From contig CAYZWI010000002.1 in the NCBI GenBank assembly GCA_964482205.1, positions 1-64,000 of the forward strand: 64,000 nt of DNA, written 5' to 3'. Each line of letters opens with the position of its first letter. Positions within the stretch are counted from its first letter, which is position 1. Shown here one piece after another: positions 53,255-63,027 of the stretch. Source of the DNA: JAZDGX01 sp964482205. GTDB lineage: Bacteria; Eisenbacteria; RBG-16-71-46; CAIMUX01; WJJG01. The notes beneath the pieces are model-generated. The model was not told the DNA's origin. It ran no database searches and saw only the letters and a program-made list of their open reading frames with translations. Position numbers and translations under genes: made by a program.

Positions 53255-54256
53255 TGATGAAGCGGTGGAGCGCGTCGCCAGAGAATGTCGCGCTTCCCGC
53301 ACGGCGTTGCGGAAGATGATGATTCCCGCGCCTTCTTCCGCGCGCGCACCTTCCGCATTCACGCCTGTATCCGCGCAGGCCCCGGCCTGCGCGTCCGCCG
53401 GGCGCGTGGCCTTCTCGCCCGCGCGCAGGCGCATCCAGTCGGGGTGGTTCGTGAAGTGGTTGTACGCCTCGGGATGCGGCATCAGCCCGAAGATGCGCCC
53501 GCTCGGATCCGAGATCGCCGCGATGTCGAGCAGCGAGCCGTTCGGATTCCACGGAAACGCGCGCTCCGCGGGCGCGCCGTTCGACAGCGCGTAGCGCAGC
53601 GCGATCTGCCCGTTCGCCTGCAGGCGCTCGAGCACGCGCGGCTCGGCGAAGAACTTCCCCTCCGCGTGGCGCACCGGAAGATCGATGCGGGTCACTCCGC
53701 GCGTGAAGACGCAAGGCGATTCCTCGGCGCGCAAGTGCACCCATTGATTGCGGAAATTGCCGCAATCGTTGGGCACGAGGGCGATCTCGCGGCGAAACGC
53801 GCCCGCTTCGAATCCGGGCAGCAGCCCCAGATTGGCCAGCGCTTGAAAACCGTTGCAGATCCCGATCACGAGCTTGCCGTCGGCGACGAAGCGCAAAAGG
53901 TCCTCGCCCAGATTGTGACGCAGCTTGGTGGCGAGAATGACCCCCGCCCCGTGATCGTCCGCCCACGAAAAGCCGCCGATGAGCGCGAGAATGTGATAGT
54001 CGGAAAGCTTCGTCTCCCCCGCGATCAGCGCGTTCACATGCACGCGCTCGGCGGATGCGCCGGCCAGGCGGAAGGCGTACTCGGTCTCGAGGTCGCAATT
54101 CAGCCCATAACCGCCGAGCACCAGCGCGCGCACGGCCGGCGCCTGGACATCCACGGGTGGATCGACCGCGCGTGGATCGACCTTGCCGGCTCGCGCGGCG
54201 AGCCCAGGGCCGGAGTTCGCGCCAGGCGCGCGTCGGGAATGGTCGGTGGCTGCCAT
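53246..54256 (-). CDS. purQ: FGAM synthase glutaminase subunit
   Basis: 336 residues. LVIGICNGFQALANLGLLPG carries the nucleophile Cys, and GLMPHPEAYNHF the His-Glu of the triad; GGFSWADDHGAGVILATKL is a PurQ signature. It supplies ammonia to PurL for the fourth step of purine synthesis. Compared with short PurQ proteins (about 225 residues) it has a 45-residue N-terminal lead and an extra C-terminal tail, the form seen in larger bacterial types. The start is one of two adjacent ATGs after GAGGAAG. It lies 30 bp behind purL. Confidence 0.93.
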   Translation of the reverse strand: MAATDHSRRAPGANSGPGLAARAGKVDPRAVDPPVDVQAPAVRALVLGGYGLNCDLETEYAFRLAGASAERVHVNALIAGETKLSDYHILALIGGFSWADDHGAGVILATKLRHNLGEDLLRFVADGKLVIGICNGFQALANLGLLPGFEAGAFRREIALVPNDCGNFRNQWVHLRAEESPCVFTRGVTRIDLPVRHAEGKFFAEPRVLERLQANGQIALRYALSNGAPAERAFPWNPNGSLLDIAAISDPSGRIFGLMPHPEAYNHFTNHPDWMRLRAGEKATRPADAQAGACADTGVNAEGARAEEGAGIIIFRNAVREARHSLATRSTASSSG

Positions 54257-54285
54257 CATCTTCCTCGAAACCTCGCTGGCTGCAA

Positions 54286-57200
54286 TCAGACGAGATGCCC
54301 GAACGGCTCTTTCCACGCCCGCCACAGCGTCTCGAGCGGAACATCGAGAATCGTCTCGCCCGAGATTCCCCGCACGAGCAAGTTGGGGCGCTCCACTACC
54401 GTCCCGATCATTGCGAAGCAATGCCCTGCGAGACGCGCCTCGAATTCTTCCTGGCATGCGGGCGGCACCGTCACGATCAGGCGGCCGCCGCTCTCGGAAT
54501 ACAGGAGCACGTCGTTTCGCAGAATGACCGGCCCGCAAGGAACGGGCTCGAGGCTCACTTCGGCGCCCAGGCCTCCCGCCATTCCCATGAATGCGAGATG
54601 CACGCCGAGCCCGCCGCGATAGATCCCGTGCGCGGCCGAGACGAGGCCGCGCTGCATCGCGTCCGCGAGCGCGCGATACATCGCGAAGGCGCGCTCGTGA
54701 TCGACGGTCGGCACATGGCGTCCGAGCAAGCCGAAGAGGCCGTAGTATTCCGAAGCGCCGAGCTCGTCGCGCGTCGGGCCGAGCACATAGATCGCCTCGC
54801 CCGCGCGCTTCCACTCGAGGCTCATTGCGCGGCGCACGTCGGGCAGCACGCTGACGGCGGTGAACTGCAGCGCGGGCAGGCCGGACACGCGCCGCCGCTC
54901 GCCGAACGATCCTTCCAGGCTGCCGTCGATGTACATGCTGTCCTTGCCTGAGAGCAGCGGAATGTCCATCGCCAGACACGCCGCCTTCAGCGCCAGACAG
55001 GAACGCACGAGCTGCGCCGCTTTGTACTTGCCGTCCGGATTGCGCGTGGGATCGAAGCGGATCTCGGGCCAGCAGAAATTGTCGAGCCCGCCGATGTGGC
55101 TGGGGTCCCCGCCCACCGCGATCAATCGCCGCACCGCTTCGTCGATCGTGACCGCGGTCATCGCGTGGGTGTCGATCGCGCTGTATCCGGGATTGAGCGC
55201 CTGGGTGATCGCGAGGCCGCGCGGGGAGTCGAGCACCGGCCGCAGCACGGCCGCATCCGCGGGGACATCGTGGTTCACGCCCACGAGCGGCTTGCCCACG
55301 CTCCCGCCCTGCACTTCGTGATCGTACTGGCGTTGGATCCACTCGCGCGACGCGAGATTGGGACGCGCGAGCATCGCGAGCAGGCAACCGGCGTGGTCCT
55401 TGGGCTCGCTGAGCACCGGCTCGTGCAGACCGCGCTGCTCAGGCGAGAGCCACTCGGCTTCGAATTCCCATTGGGGGAAGTCGCTGGCGAAGAAATCGAG
55501 CGCGATCTGCGCGCAGCTCGCGCCTTCGTACTTCAAGTGCACGAAGCCGCTGTCGGTGTAGCGCCCGATCACGGTCGATTCCACGGCGTGGCGACGCGAG
55601 AGCTCGAGGAAGGCATCGATGTCCGCGGGATCGACCGCGATCACCATGCGCTCCTGCGACTCCGAGATCCAGATCTCCCACTGGTCCAGACCGCTGTATT
55701 TCAACGGCACGCGATCGAGATCGACCTCCACGCCGCCCGAGAAGCGCGCCGACTCGCCCACCGCGGAAGAAAGCCCGCCGCCGCCGCAATCGGTGATGAA
55801 GGCGATCAGGGCGCGGTCGCGCGCTTCGATCAGGAAGTCGTGCATCTTTTTTTGCGTGTACGGATCGCCGATCTGCACGTGCCCGGCCGGGGTGTGCTCG
55901 CTGTAGATGTGCGACGAGGCGGTCACGCCGTGGATCCCATCCTTGCCCACGCGCCCGCCCGCCATGACGACCAGATCGCCCGGATGCGTGCGCTTCTCGT
56001 CCGAGCGCGCGCCCGCCACGATCGCCGGCATGATCCCAACCGCGGTCACATACACGAGGCACTTGCCCATGTAGCCGTCGGCGAAGAAGACCTGGCCGAA
56101 GACCGTCGGGATCCCGCTCTTGTTGCCGCCGTCGCGCACGCCTTCGATGATGCCGTCGAGCAGGCGGCGCGGATGGAGGCGCGGCTTCAGCGGCCCCGCG
56201 TAGTCGCGCATGCCGGTGCAGAAGCCGTAGGTTCCGCAAATCAGCCGCGAGCCCTTGCCGGTGCCCATCGGATCGCGATAGACGCCGACGATCCCGGTCA
56301 GCGAGCCGCCGTAGGCCTCCATGTTCGAAGGCGAATTGTGCGTCTCGGAAGTGATCGTGTAGAGATGGCGCTCGTCGAAGCGGCCCGCGCCCGCGTTGTC
56401 CCACAGGACGCTCGCGACCCAGTCCTTCTTCTCCGCGATCGCCAGGGTCGGCTGCTCGATGAAGGTCTTGAAGAGATTGTCGATCGTCGTCGCTTCGCCC
56501 GTCTCGCGATCGCGATAGTGGAAGAGGCCGCGGAACGTGTTGTGATTGCAGTGGTCCGAGCGCGCCTGGGCGATGTATTCGATCTCGACGTCGGTGGGCA
56601 GGTCGAGCCCGAGCGCGCGCCGGGCCCGGTTCACATCGGAGCGCAGGTAGTACCCGCGAATGGCGGAGACATCCCGCGGGTCGAGGAAGAGATGGCGCTC
56701 GGCGCTGATGCGCAGGAGCTCCTCGTCGGTTCCGATCGGGATCTCCTGCACGCGCGGGCGATGGCGCAGCTCGACTTTGGGCACCACGATGCCGCAGCCG
56801 ACACGCGGGTCCCAGGCGGGAATGTCCGGGCTCGCGCCTGCTCCTACGCTTGCGCTCGCCTGCGCGCTCGCACCCACCCGCCAGACCCGCCAGCGTTGAA
56901 TGAGGTCGTTCGCGAGAAGCTCGCGCGCGATGCGCTTGACGTTTTCATAGGTGAGCGCGCCTTCCTCGTCCGCGCAATCGCGCTGCGCGAGTCGCGCGCC
57001 TTCCCCGCTTGCGCCACGCGTCTCGCCTGCGCGCCCACTGCTCTCATGCCCATCGCCTATGCGCCCACTACCGCCCTGCTCGTCGCCCGCGCGCAGGAAG
57101 TAGAGCTTCGAGGTGTAGCACGCCTCGCCTTCCGGAAGCCGCGCGCCGAGCAGATCCTCGATCGCCTCGCGCGCCGTCTCTCCCGCCGAATCCTTCACGC

Positions 57201-57465
57201 CGGGCAGGTAACCGACCCAGATCACCCAATCCGCTTCGATCGCGAGCGGCGCGAAAGACGAGATCTCCGTGACCGGATTGGTGAAGATCTCCGTGCGAAT
57301 GCGTTCGAGTTGTTCCTGCGAGAGATCGACATCCAGGGTGAGGACGCGCACGGTTCGCACGCCGGCAAGACGCGAGCCGAAGTAATCCCGAGCCTTGCGC
57401 GCCACGGAAGCGCCATCGGGGTCGAAGAGCTCAGGACGAATGGCGATCTCGAGTTTGTGCGGCAT
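54286..57465 (-). CDS. purL: FGAM synthase, PurS-PurL fusion
   Basis: 1059 residues. The N-terminus (LEIAIRPELFDPDGASVARKARDYFG) is a PurS-like domain, then come the linker and two synthetase halves with SDHCNHNTFRGLFHYRD, ITSETHNSPSNMEAYGG, DCGGGGLSSAVGE and ISESQERMVIAV. It forms formylglycinamidine ribonucleotide with PurQ. The architecture lacks the fused glutaminase of proteobacterial PurL. About 45 residues of Gly/Ser/Ala-rich insert (residues 126-170) and a second short Ala/Ser stretch look slippage-derived. GAGGAG precedes the ATG at 57465. Confidence 0.95.
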   Translation of the reverse strand: MPHKLEIAIRPELFDPDGASVARKARDYFGSRLAGVRTVRVLTLDVDLSQEQLERIRTEIFTNPVTEISSFAPLAIEADWVIWVGYLPGVKDSAGETAREAIEDLLGARLPEGEACYTSKLYFLRAGDEQGGSGRIGDGHESSGRAGETRGASGEGARLAQRDCADEEGALTYENVKRIARELLANDLIQRWRVWRVGASAQASASVGAGASPDIPAWDPRVGCGIVVPKVELRHRPRVQEIPIGTDEELLRISAERHLFLDPRDVSAIRGYYLRSDVNRARRALGLDLPTDVEIEYIAQARSDHCNHNTFRGLFHYRDRETGEATTIDNLFKTFIEQPTLAIAEKKDWVASVLWDNAGAGRFDERHLYTITSETHNSPSNMEAYGGSLTGIVGVYRDPMGTGKGSRLICGTYGFCTGMRDYAGPLKPRLHPRRLLDGIIEGVRDGGNKSGIPTVFGQVFFADGYMGKCLVYVTAVGIMPAIVAGARSDEKRTHPGDLVVMAGGRVGKDGIHGVTASSHIYSEHTPAGHVQIGDPYTQKKMHDFLIEARDRALIAFITDCGGGGLSSAVGESARFSGGVEVDLDRVPLKYSGLDQWEIWISESQERMVIAVDPADIDAFLELSRRHAVESTVIGRYTDSGFVHLKYEGASCAQIALDFFASDFPQWEFEAEWLSPEQRGLHEPVLSEPKDHAGCLLAMLARPNLASREWIQRQYDHEVQGGSVGKPLVGVNHDVPADAAVLRPVLDSPRGLAITQALNPGYSAIDTHAMTAVTIDEAVRRLIAVGGDPSHIGGLDNFCWPEIRFDPTRNPDGKYKAAQLVRSCLALKAACLAMDIPLLSGKDSMYIDGSLEGSFGERRRVSGLPALQFTAVSVLPDVRRAMSLEWKRAGEAIYVLGPTRDELGASEYYGLFGLLGRHVPTVDHERAFAMYRALADAMQRGLVSAAHGIYRGGLGVHLAFMGMAGGLGAEVSLEPVPCGPVILRNDVLLYSESGGRLIVTVPPACQEEFEARLAGHCFAMIGTVVERPNLLVRGISGETILDVPLETLWRAWKEPFGHLV

Positions 57466-57811
57466 CGATCTCCTCGGGCGCTCCCCGCTGCTCGGGTGTT
57501 CCCCGGCTCGTCGAATGACTCCCGGCGGCAATGCCTCGCGCTGCTTCGCGGCCGGCCGGTTTCCTTCGGAAGAGGGGGACCGTACCATCGCCCCGGAAGC
57601 GGGACAACCGCGCGCGCTCGGGATCGGGACGCTCGGAACCCCGTCACGAACGAGCTGCGCCGCCGCTGAAGTCGGGATGATCCGGAGGAAAGTTGGCCTC
57701 GCCGGACACCAATGATACTCTGGCGCTTCGGGGCGGTTCTCTTCGAGCGCTGCATGGTCAGGGGAATTGCCTTCGAAGCAGGCAAAGATCGGGCAAGGAA
57801 AGGCCGGACTC
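57466..57811. other. 346-bp divergent intergenic region
   Basis: Separates leftward purL from the rightward beta-helix gene. A weak TTGGCC (57693-57698) and GATACT (57714-57719) pair with 15-bp spacing faces right. No gene is supported here. Confidence 0.35.
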
Positions 57812-59248
57812 ATGCTTGCAGGATTCAAGACCGAATCTTCGACCCACAAGGGGCGGCGCCCGGCGCTGCCGATCACCCGCGCGATTCTCGTGCTCCTCGC
57901 GCTCTTTGTGCTCGCGTCGCAGCTCGTGCCCGGATTCGCGCTCGCACAGGCATCGGCAGCGGATCTGATCCCCTTCGATCTGATCCCCGCCGATTCGGTC
58001 GTGTCCGCGGCTCGCCTGGCCGGGACCGTCATCTATGTGGCGCCGCTTCCCCCCGCATCGCCTCCCGGGGACGGGACTCGCGAGCATCCCGTGGGAACGC
58101 TCGCCCAGGCGCTCAAGATCGCATCCTACCTCGGGCCCGGATGCGGAATCTTGATGGCGCCCGGCACCTACCGCCTCTCGCCCTCTGCCTATCTCGACTC
58201 CACCTGCGGCAATTGCGAGGACCCCGTCGAGACCGTGCCGGCCACCGTCGGCCTTCGTATCTCGAGCCCGCTGCTGCGCATCAAGGGCACGAGCGCCGAC
58301 TCGGTAATCATCTGCACTCAAGCAGGTTATGGGCTTCTCTTTGAGGACTGCGAGAACTGCGCCTTGCAGGGTGTCACTGTTACTGGAGGCGAGCGGGACA
58401 CGAGCGGCAAGGCGACGGATGCGGCCATCGTGGTCCGCCGCTCCAATGTCGTCATCGAAAACTGCCGCATCGAAGAAAACATCGGCGACTCGGCGACCGT
58501 CGCGAAGACCGTCGTCGGGATCATGGGCATCTGCGGTCGCGAACAGGCGCGCATGCACATCCGCCGTTGCGCGATCGTGCGCAATTCGTGGGATGGAATC
58601 GCCCTCTATCGCGATGCGGCGGCGCGCATCGAGGAGTGCCTCGTCGACGGAGTCGACTCCGGTCGAGGAGGACCGAATCGCGGCGGCCGAGGCGTCGGCA
58701 TCGGGCTCACGTGGAACGCGAAGGCGAGCGTGATCGGAAACCGCGTCTGCCGGTATTGGAAAGGGATCGGTGTGTTCGTGAATGCGGAAGCGCAAGTGCG
58801 TGAGAATGTCGTCGAGGACATTCTCACCTGGGGCATCGCGCTGTGGGACGCGGACCAGGGGCTGCCCTTCGCCGACATTTCGGACAACGCCGTCTTTCGC
58901 ACGGGCGCCTGCGGCATCAGCGTTGCCCGCGGCCGGGCAGGCGGGCGCGAAGACTCGCGCATCGCAGGCAACCTGCTCGCGCGCACCGGCCAGAATGCGA
59001 AGTACGACAGCGGCGAGGTCTACTGCAGGCAACAGGCCTTGGCGATCGATTCCTCACGGCCTGCGATGACGATTGCGCACAACGGCTTCTTCGAAAATCG
59101 AGAGCCGGGCGACCGTCCGGAAGCGAGCAACCAGGACCGCAAGGCGCTCGAACGCGTCCTCGCCCCCCTGCTCGCGCGCCTGCGCACGCGCACCGTCACA
59201 GCGGAGAGCGAGTGCGTGAAGGAATTCGGAGCCGCGAAGAGGCGCTGA
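57812..59248 (+). CDS. Secreted right-handed beta-helix (pectate-lyase-fold) protein
   Basis: 478 residues. A signal peptide (about residues 22-46, RAILVLLALFVLASQLVPGFALA) is followed by DGTREHPVGTLAQALKIA, the start of DUF1565/beta-helix domains, and then at least eight parallel-beta coils with NRVCRYWKGIGVFVNAEAQ and SDNAVFRTGACGISV patterns. Cys residues in CGNCEDP and ENC may pair outside the cytoplasm. Such proteins bind or cut polysaccharides; catalytic residues are not identifiable. AAGGAAAGG precedes the ATG at 57812. Confidence 0.82.
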   Translation: MLAGFKTESSTHKGRRPALPITRAILVLLALFVLASQLVPGFALAQASAADLIPFDLIPADSVVSAARLAGTVIYVAPLPPASPPGDGTREHPVGTLAQALKIASYLGPGCGILMAPGTYRLSPSAYLDSTCGNCEDPVETVPATVGLRISSPLLRIKGTSADSVIICTQAGYGLLFEDCENCALQGVTVTGGERDTSGKATDAAIVVRRSNVVIENCRIEENIGDSATVAKTVVGIMGICGREQARMHIRRCAIVRNSWDGIALYRDAAARIEECLVDGVDSGRGGPNRGGRGVGIGLTWNAKASVIGNRVCRYWKGIGVFVNAEAQVRENVVEDILTWGIALWDADQGLPFADISDNAVFRTGACGISVARGRAGGREDSRIAGNLLARTGQNAKYDSGEVYCRQQALAIDSSRPAMTIAHNGFFENREPGDRPEASNQDRKALERVLAPLLARLRTRTVTAESECVKEFGAAKRR

Positions 59249-59254
59249 CCTCGT

Positions 59255-60145
59255 TTACAGGAACAGCAGCGCGATTCCCGCAAACGCCACGCACGCCCCG
59301 ACCACCGCGCGCGCGCTCACTCGCTCGTGAAACAGAATCGCCGAGGGCGCGATGATGAACACCGGCACGATCGCCATGATCGTCGCCGCCACTCCCGCTT
59401 GGGTGTGCTGCACCGCGACCAGCGAGAGCGAGACGCCCATGAATGGGCCGAAGGCGGCCCCCAGCAGCGTGCGCCACATCGCTCCGCGATCCGCGAGCGC
59501 CGCGTAGGCGCGCGGCCACCAATCGATCGCGAAGTAGATGATGACGAATCCGATCAGCCCGGCGACGATGCGAATCTGCGTCGAGGCGAACGCGTTGTAG
59601 TCGCCCATGCCCCGCTTGCTCATGATCAGCCCGACCGCCTGGCCGACCGCGCCGCCGAAGGCGAGGAGCACGCCCTGCAAGCGGTGGCCGCGCGAGATCC
59701 CGACACCCGTCGGGCGTTCGAGCACGACCCAGGCGACGCCGGCGATCGTGATCCCCATCGCGAGCCAATCGCGCCCGGTCAGGGTTTCGTGGAGAAAGGC
59801 GCGCCCGATGAGCGCGACCATCGGCGGAACGAGCGCCATCATCAGCGTCGCGATCCGCGAGCCGATCGTCACATAGGCGCGAAAGAGGCACAGATCGCCG
59901 AGCGAGAACCCGATCAGGCCCGAAAGACCGAGCCACAACCAGGCGCGCGGCGGAGCGTCGATGGGAAAGGCGAGCCCCCGCGTGATGGCGCCGAAGACGC
60001 AGAGCAGCGCGAGCGCCATCACGAGACGGATGAGATTGACCGAGAGCGATCCGATCCGTTTCCCGGCCGCTTCGAAGGAAAGCCCCGTCACCGTCCAGCA
60101 CACGGCCGTGCCGAGCGCCGCGATCTGCCCGAGATCAGCGGTCAT
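59255..60145 (-). CDS. EamA/DMT-superfamily transporter
   Basis: 296 residues with 10 predicted transmembrane helices in two EamA repeats (GTAVCWTVTGLSFEAAGKRIG in the first; GGAVGQAVGLIMSKRGMGDYN in the second). This is a drug/metabolite exporter or importer with unknown cargo. Its ATG overlaps the stop of the kinase-HAD gene as ATGA (60142-60145), so the two proteins are made together and may be functionally linked. Confidence 0.9.
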   Translation of the reverse strand: MTADLGQIAALGTAVCWTVTGLSFEAAGKRIGSLSVNLIRLVMALALLCVFGAITRGLAFPIDAPPRAWLWLGLSGLIGFSLGDLCLFRAYVTIGSRIATLMMALVPPMVALIGRAFLHETLTGRDWLAMGITIAGVAWVVLERPTGVGISRGHRLQGVLLAFGGAVGQAVGLIMSKRGMGDYNAFASTQIRIVAGLIGFVIIYFAIDWWPRAYAALADRGAMWRTLLGAAFGPFMGVSLSLVAVQHTQAGVAATIMAIVPVFIIAPSAILFHERVSARAVVGACVAFAGIALLFL

Positions 60146-62214
60146 GCTTGCGCGACTCCGCCCTTCCCCGCGATCGCGGAATCGGAAGGCCCGGCTGCGC
60201 CCGCCCCCGCGGCGGCGCAGCCGATGTCGAATTCCGCGCCCACCGCTTCCATGACGCGCTCGAGATCGCGATCCACTCCCTGCACCTCGCCGAAATCACG
60301 CACCGGAATCCAGCGGTCCAACTGATCTTCGGGGACCCAGCTCTCCATGTCGTCGACGATCATATTTTGCTCGAGCGGAACTCGGCAACGCCTTAGATCT
60401 TTTAGCGATCCGTCCGCCCCGCGCGGCCATTCGACATACTCCAGGCGGTGCGCGAACTCCTTCGAAACCGCTCCCTGGCGCACGAGTTCCTCGAAGACCG
60501 CCTCGGCTTCTCCCCGGTCGAGGAGCGTGTAGACGAAGAAGCGGTCGAGATGTTCTAGGCAGAAGGCGGCGAATTCCGCGAGCTTCGGCCGCGGCTGCCA
60601 GATGCCGTAGCCGGGAATGAGCGTGCCCTCGATGTCGAGGGTGATGGCCCGCGCGGGTTTGAGCGCGCCCTCGATCTTCCTCAACGCATCGGCCGCTTCG
60701 AGCGCGCTGCCGAAGCGTTCCTTGGGATCGGGCGCGATCATGCGCGCGACGACCTCGGCGAGCGGCCTGGGGATTTCGCGCAGCGGCGCGAGCGCGGCGG
60801 GATTCTGGGGACGGATGCCGCTGACCATCTCGGCCAGCACGACGCCCGCCGAGAAGAGATCGCTCGCCGCCCCGCACACGCCTTCGGTGTGCAGCTCGGG
60901 GGCCATGTAGCCTACCGTCCCGGCCGGCACGCCGGGACGCAACGGGGAGGACTCGCTCGCGGGCGCGAAAGCGATCCCGAAGTCGATCAGCTTCAGGCGG
61001 CGCTCGCTGTCGAAGAGGATGTTGTCGGGCTTGACATCGTTGTGCACGACGCCCTGCTCGTGAATCGCCTGCAGCGCGAGGAGCAGTTCGCGCGCGATCG
61101 CGACCGCGCGGTCGACGCGGATCACGCCATTCAATTCGAGCCATTCGGCCAGCGATCCGCCGGCCGCGTATTCCTGCTCGTGCACGACGCCCCAATCTCC
61201 CGGAGGAATGCGGCGCGAGACGATCACCGAGGGATGCTCGATCTTCTGCGTGTAGCGCTCCTCTCCCAGGAAGCGCCAGAAGTTTTCGTCGAGGACTCCG
61301 TTTTGATACTGAAAAGTCTTCAACACCACCGCGCGCGCATCGCTCGCGCGCAGCGCGAGGAAGAGATCGGACGTGCCTCCGCGCCAGATCAGCCCGAGCA
61401 CCTTTCCCACTCCGGGCACTTCCGCGCCGTCGCGAAACCGGCCCGGCGGCGTCTCGAGCACTTGCAGCAAGTCGGGTATGGCCGGCATGCGGCCGGTGCG
61501 CGGAGAGCCGTTGAGCGCGCGGCTCGTGCCCGGCCCGCCGGGCACGCCCTCTTCCGCGTAGTGGCCGATCTTCTGATCGACGCGCTTCAACAGCGAGAGA
61601 TATCCGAACGTATCCTGGGGCCGCTTGTCCCAGATCGCGAGCGGCGAGAGATCGAGAAACCATCCCGTCTGCGGATCGACGAGCATGGGCACGCCGGGCG
61701 GCAGATCGGGAGGAATCGGCACCGCTCCTCCGCCGGTCGCGTGATACTCGATGCGCGGGCCGAGGAGCACATTGAAGGTGAGCTCTTCGAGAATCACGAT
61801 GCGATAGCGCGCGAGCGGCAGCAGGGGAACGAGGGCTTCGCGCAGCGCCGCCGTGTCGACGGAATCGGGATGCATGACCGTGCGGGCGATGAAGCGCTCC
61901 AGCGGCAGCGCGTCGAGGGAATCGAGAAGCGCGGCGAAGGCGGCCGTCTCTTCCGCGGCCAGCGCGGGAGCGAGCGAGCCGGGGCGCAGATCCTGCGCGG
62001 AAGGCGGATTGACCGGCCCGCCCCCCTGCGCGGCCAATCGCACGGCCTGGCGCAAGGCGGCGAGAAAGCGCAGCGCCACGCGCGCGCACCAGCGGCAGCG
62101 ATGGGACCGGCTTCGGCGATCGACCGCAAGGCAGGCCGTATCGTACGCAAGCGAGATCGGCCTCGGCAGCCGGTGGCGAATGAGGAATTCCTGTTCGAGA
62201 TGTTCATCGGACAT
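60142..62214 (-). CDS. Ser/Thr protein kinase fused to a C-terminal HAD (FCP1/NIF-like) domain
   Basis: 690 residues. Residues 1-260 are unrecognised and include a Cys pair (RCRWCARVALRF). The kinase domain (about 265-510) has VLGLIWRGGTSDLFLAL, the ATP Lys in VVLKTFQYQ, catalytic VVHNDVKPDN (HND in place of HRD), LIDFGIAFA and GYMAPEL. From about 520 a HAD domain begins: AITLDIEGTLIPGYG (DxExT where active phosphatases have DxDxT), then FVYTLLDRGEAEAVFEELV and NMIVDDMESWVPEDQ. The Asp-to-Glu change could abolish or alter catalysis. GGAGGAAG precedes the ATG. Confidence 0.85.
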   Translation of the reverse strand: MSDEHLEQEFLIRHRLPRPISLAYDTACLAVDRRSRSHRCRWCARVALRFLAALRQAVRLAAQGGGPVNPPSAQDLRPGSLAPALAAEETAAFAALLDSLDALPLERFIARTVMHPDSVDTAALREALVPLLPLARYRIVILEELTFNVLLGPRIEYHATGGGAVPIPPDLPPGVPMLVDPQTGWFLDLSPLAIWDKRPQDTFGYLSLLKRVDQKIGHYAEEGVPGGPGTSRALNGSPRTGRMPAIPDLLQVLETPPGRFRDGAEVPGVGKVLGLIWRGGTSDLFLALRASDARAVVLKTFQYQNGVLDENFWRFLGEERYTQKIEHPSVIVSRRIPPGDWGVVHEQEYAAGGSLAEWLELNGVIRVDRAVAIARELLLALQAIHEQGVVHNDVKPDNILFDSERRLKLIDFGIAFAPASESSPLRPGVPAGTVGYMAPELHTEGVCGAASDLFSAGVVLAEMVSGIRPQNPAALAPLREIPRPLAEVVARMIAPDPKERFGSALEAADALRKIEGALKPARAITLDIEGTLIPGYGIWQPRPKLAEFAAFCLEHLDRFFVYTLLDRGEAEAVFEELVRQGAVSKEFAHRLEYVEWPRGADGSLKDLRRCRVPLEQNMIVDDMESWVPEDQLDRWIPVRDFGEVQGVDRDLERVMEAVGAEFDIGCAAAGAGAAGPSDSAIAGKGGVAQA

Positions 62215-62402
62215 GATGCTTCCTCCGCGATCCCTTCGCGCCCGCGCTCGCCGCGCGCGAATCTCGATCAACCCTGTTTGCCGGCCGCGCGCCCGGACGG
62301 ATACGGTCCCTAGCATGGCACTCATGAGCCGCAAGTTCCAGTCGATCGTGCGCCCGCCCGATGCCGGCCGGCCAGGCGTCCTTGTGAATGAGACGCCGCG
62401 AG

Positions 62403-62551
62403 GCCCGCGTGGTGTCTCGGGACCGGCGCGCGCCAAAGCAGACTGATGCAGGGGGCGCGCGCCTTGTACGCTCAGCGCTATCGGGGCGGATACGAGGCCT
62501 GAGGTCATGCGCGGCCGCGCTTCGCTAACATCCTTAGGACACCACGCGGGC
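62403..62551 (-). repeat. Type II palindromic repeat element, copy F1
   Basis: 149 bp bounded by perfect 14-bp inverted repeats gcccgcgtggtgtc / gacaccacgcgggc. The core (gggaccgg, cgcgcgcc, gcagggggcgcgcgccttgt) is recognisably related to the type I cores, but the ends differ. It is the mirror image of F2 471 bp further right, over nearly its whole length. Confidence 0.82.
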
Positions 62552-63027
62552 TTCGCGGCGCAGAGCGCAACAGAAGCACCACAGGCGTACGCCGACTGCG
62601 GGCCGCCTGTCGCCTGAGCCGGCATGCGGGTCGCGTTCCGTGCGCGACCTTCGTCCTCGGCGGCCTCGCCTCCTCGCCGCGCGATGTCCGAGTCGCCAGC
62701 ATCGCGCAGCCCGCGAGTTGCGATATCGACAAATCCCACCGCTCGATCGCTCGATAGCTTGCGCAAGCGCTCGGGCTACTGCGAATGCGCCGCGAGCCTG
62801 AGGTGCGGCGCACGGGACACCGCCCGTCGTTCGTCGAATGCGACGAGGATGCGCAGACCGCGCAACCTTGCACGAATGTGATGACGCAGGACATGCGCGG
62901 TGTCGCAGCGAATGCACGCCGCAAGGCCTGCGCGGCCCATGCAGGAATGCGACGCAGCAGTAGCCCGAGTCGTCTCGTTGCTGATTGCGAGGCCGCGGGG
63001 GCGCTTGTGTTTGCGAGACGCCGGGGG
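62552..63027. other. Spacer between the two inverted type II elements
   Basis: 476 bp with no supported gene. It has several frames open on both strands, and some Arg/Ser-rich translations, but no start signal and no protein-like pattern. With F1 and F2 it forms a 774-bp unit with long inverted arms. Confidence 0.45.

Noticed and set aside
62505..62924. Ser/Arg-rich leftward frame between the type II repeats
   Set aside because: Low-complexity translation in a non-coding spacer, overlapping equally long frames on both strands, no start signal.
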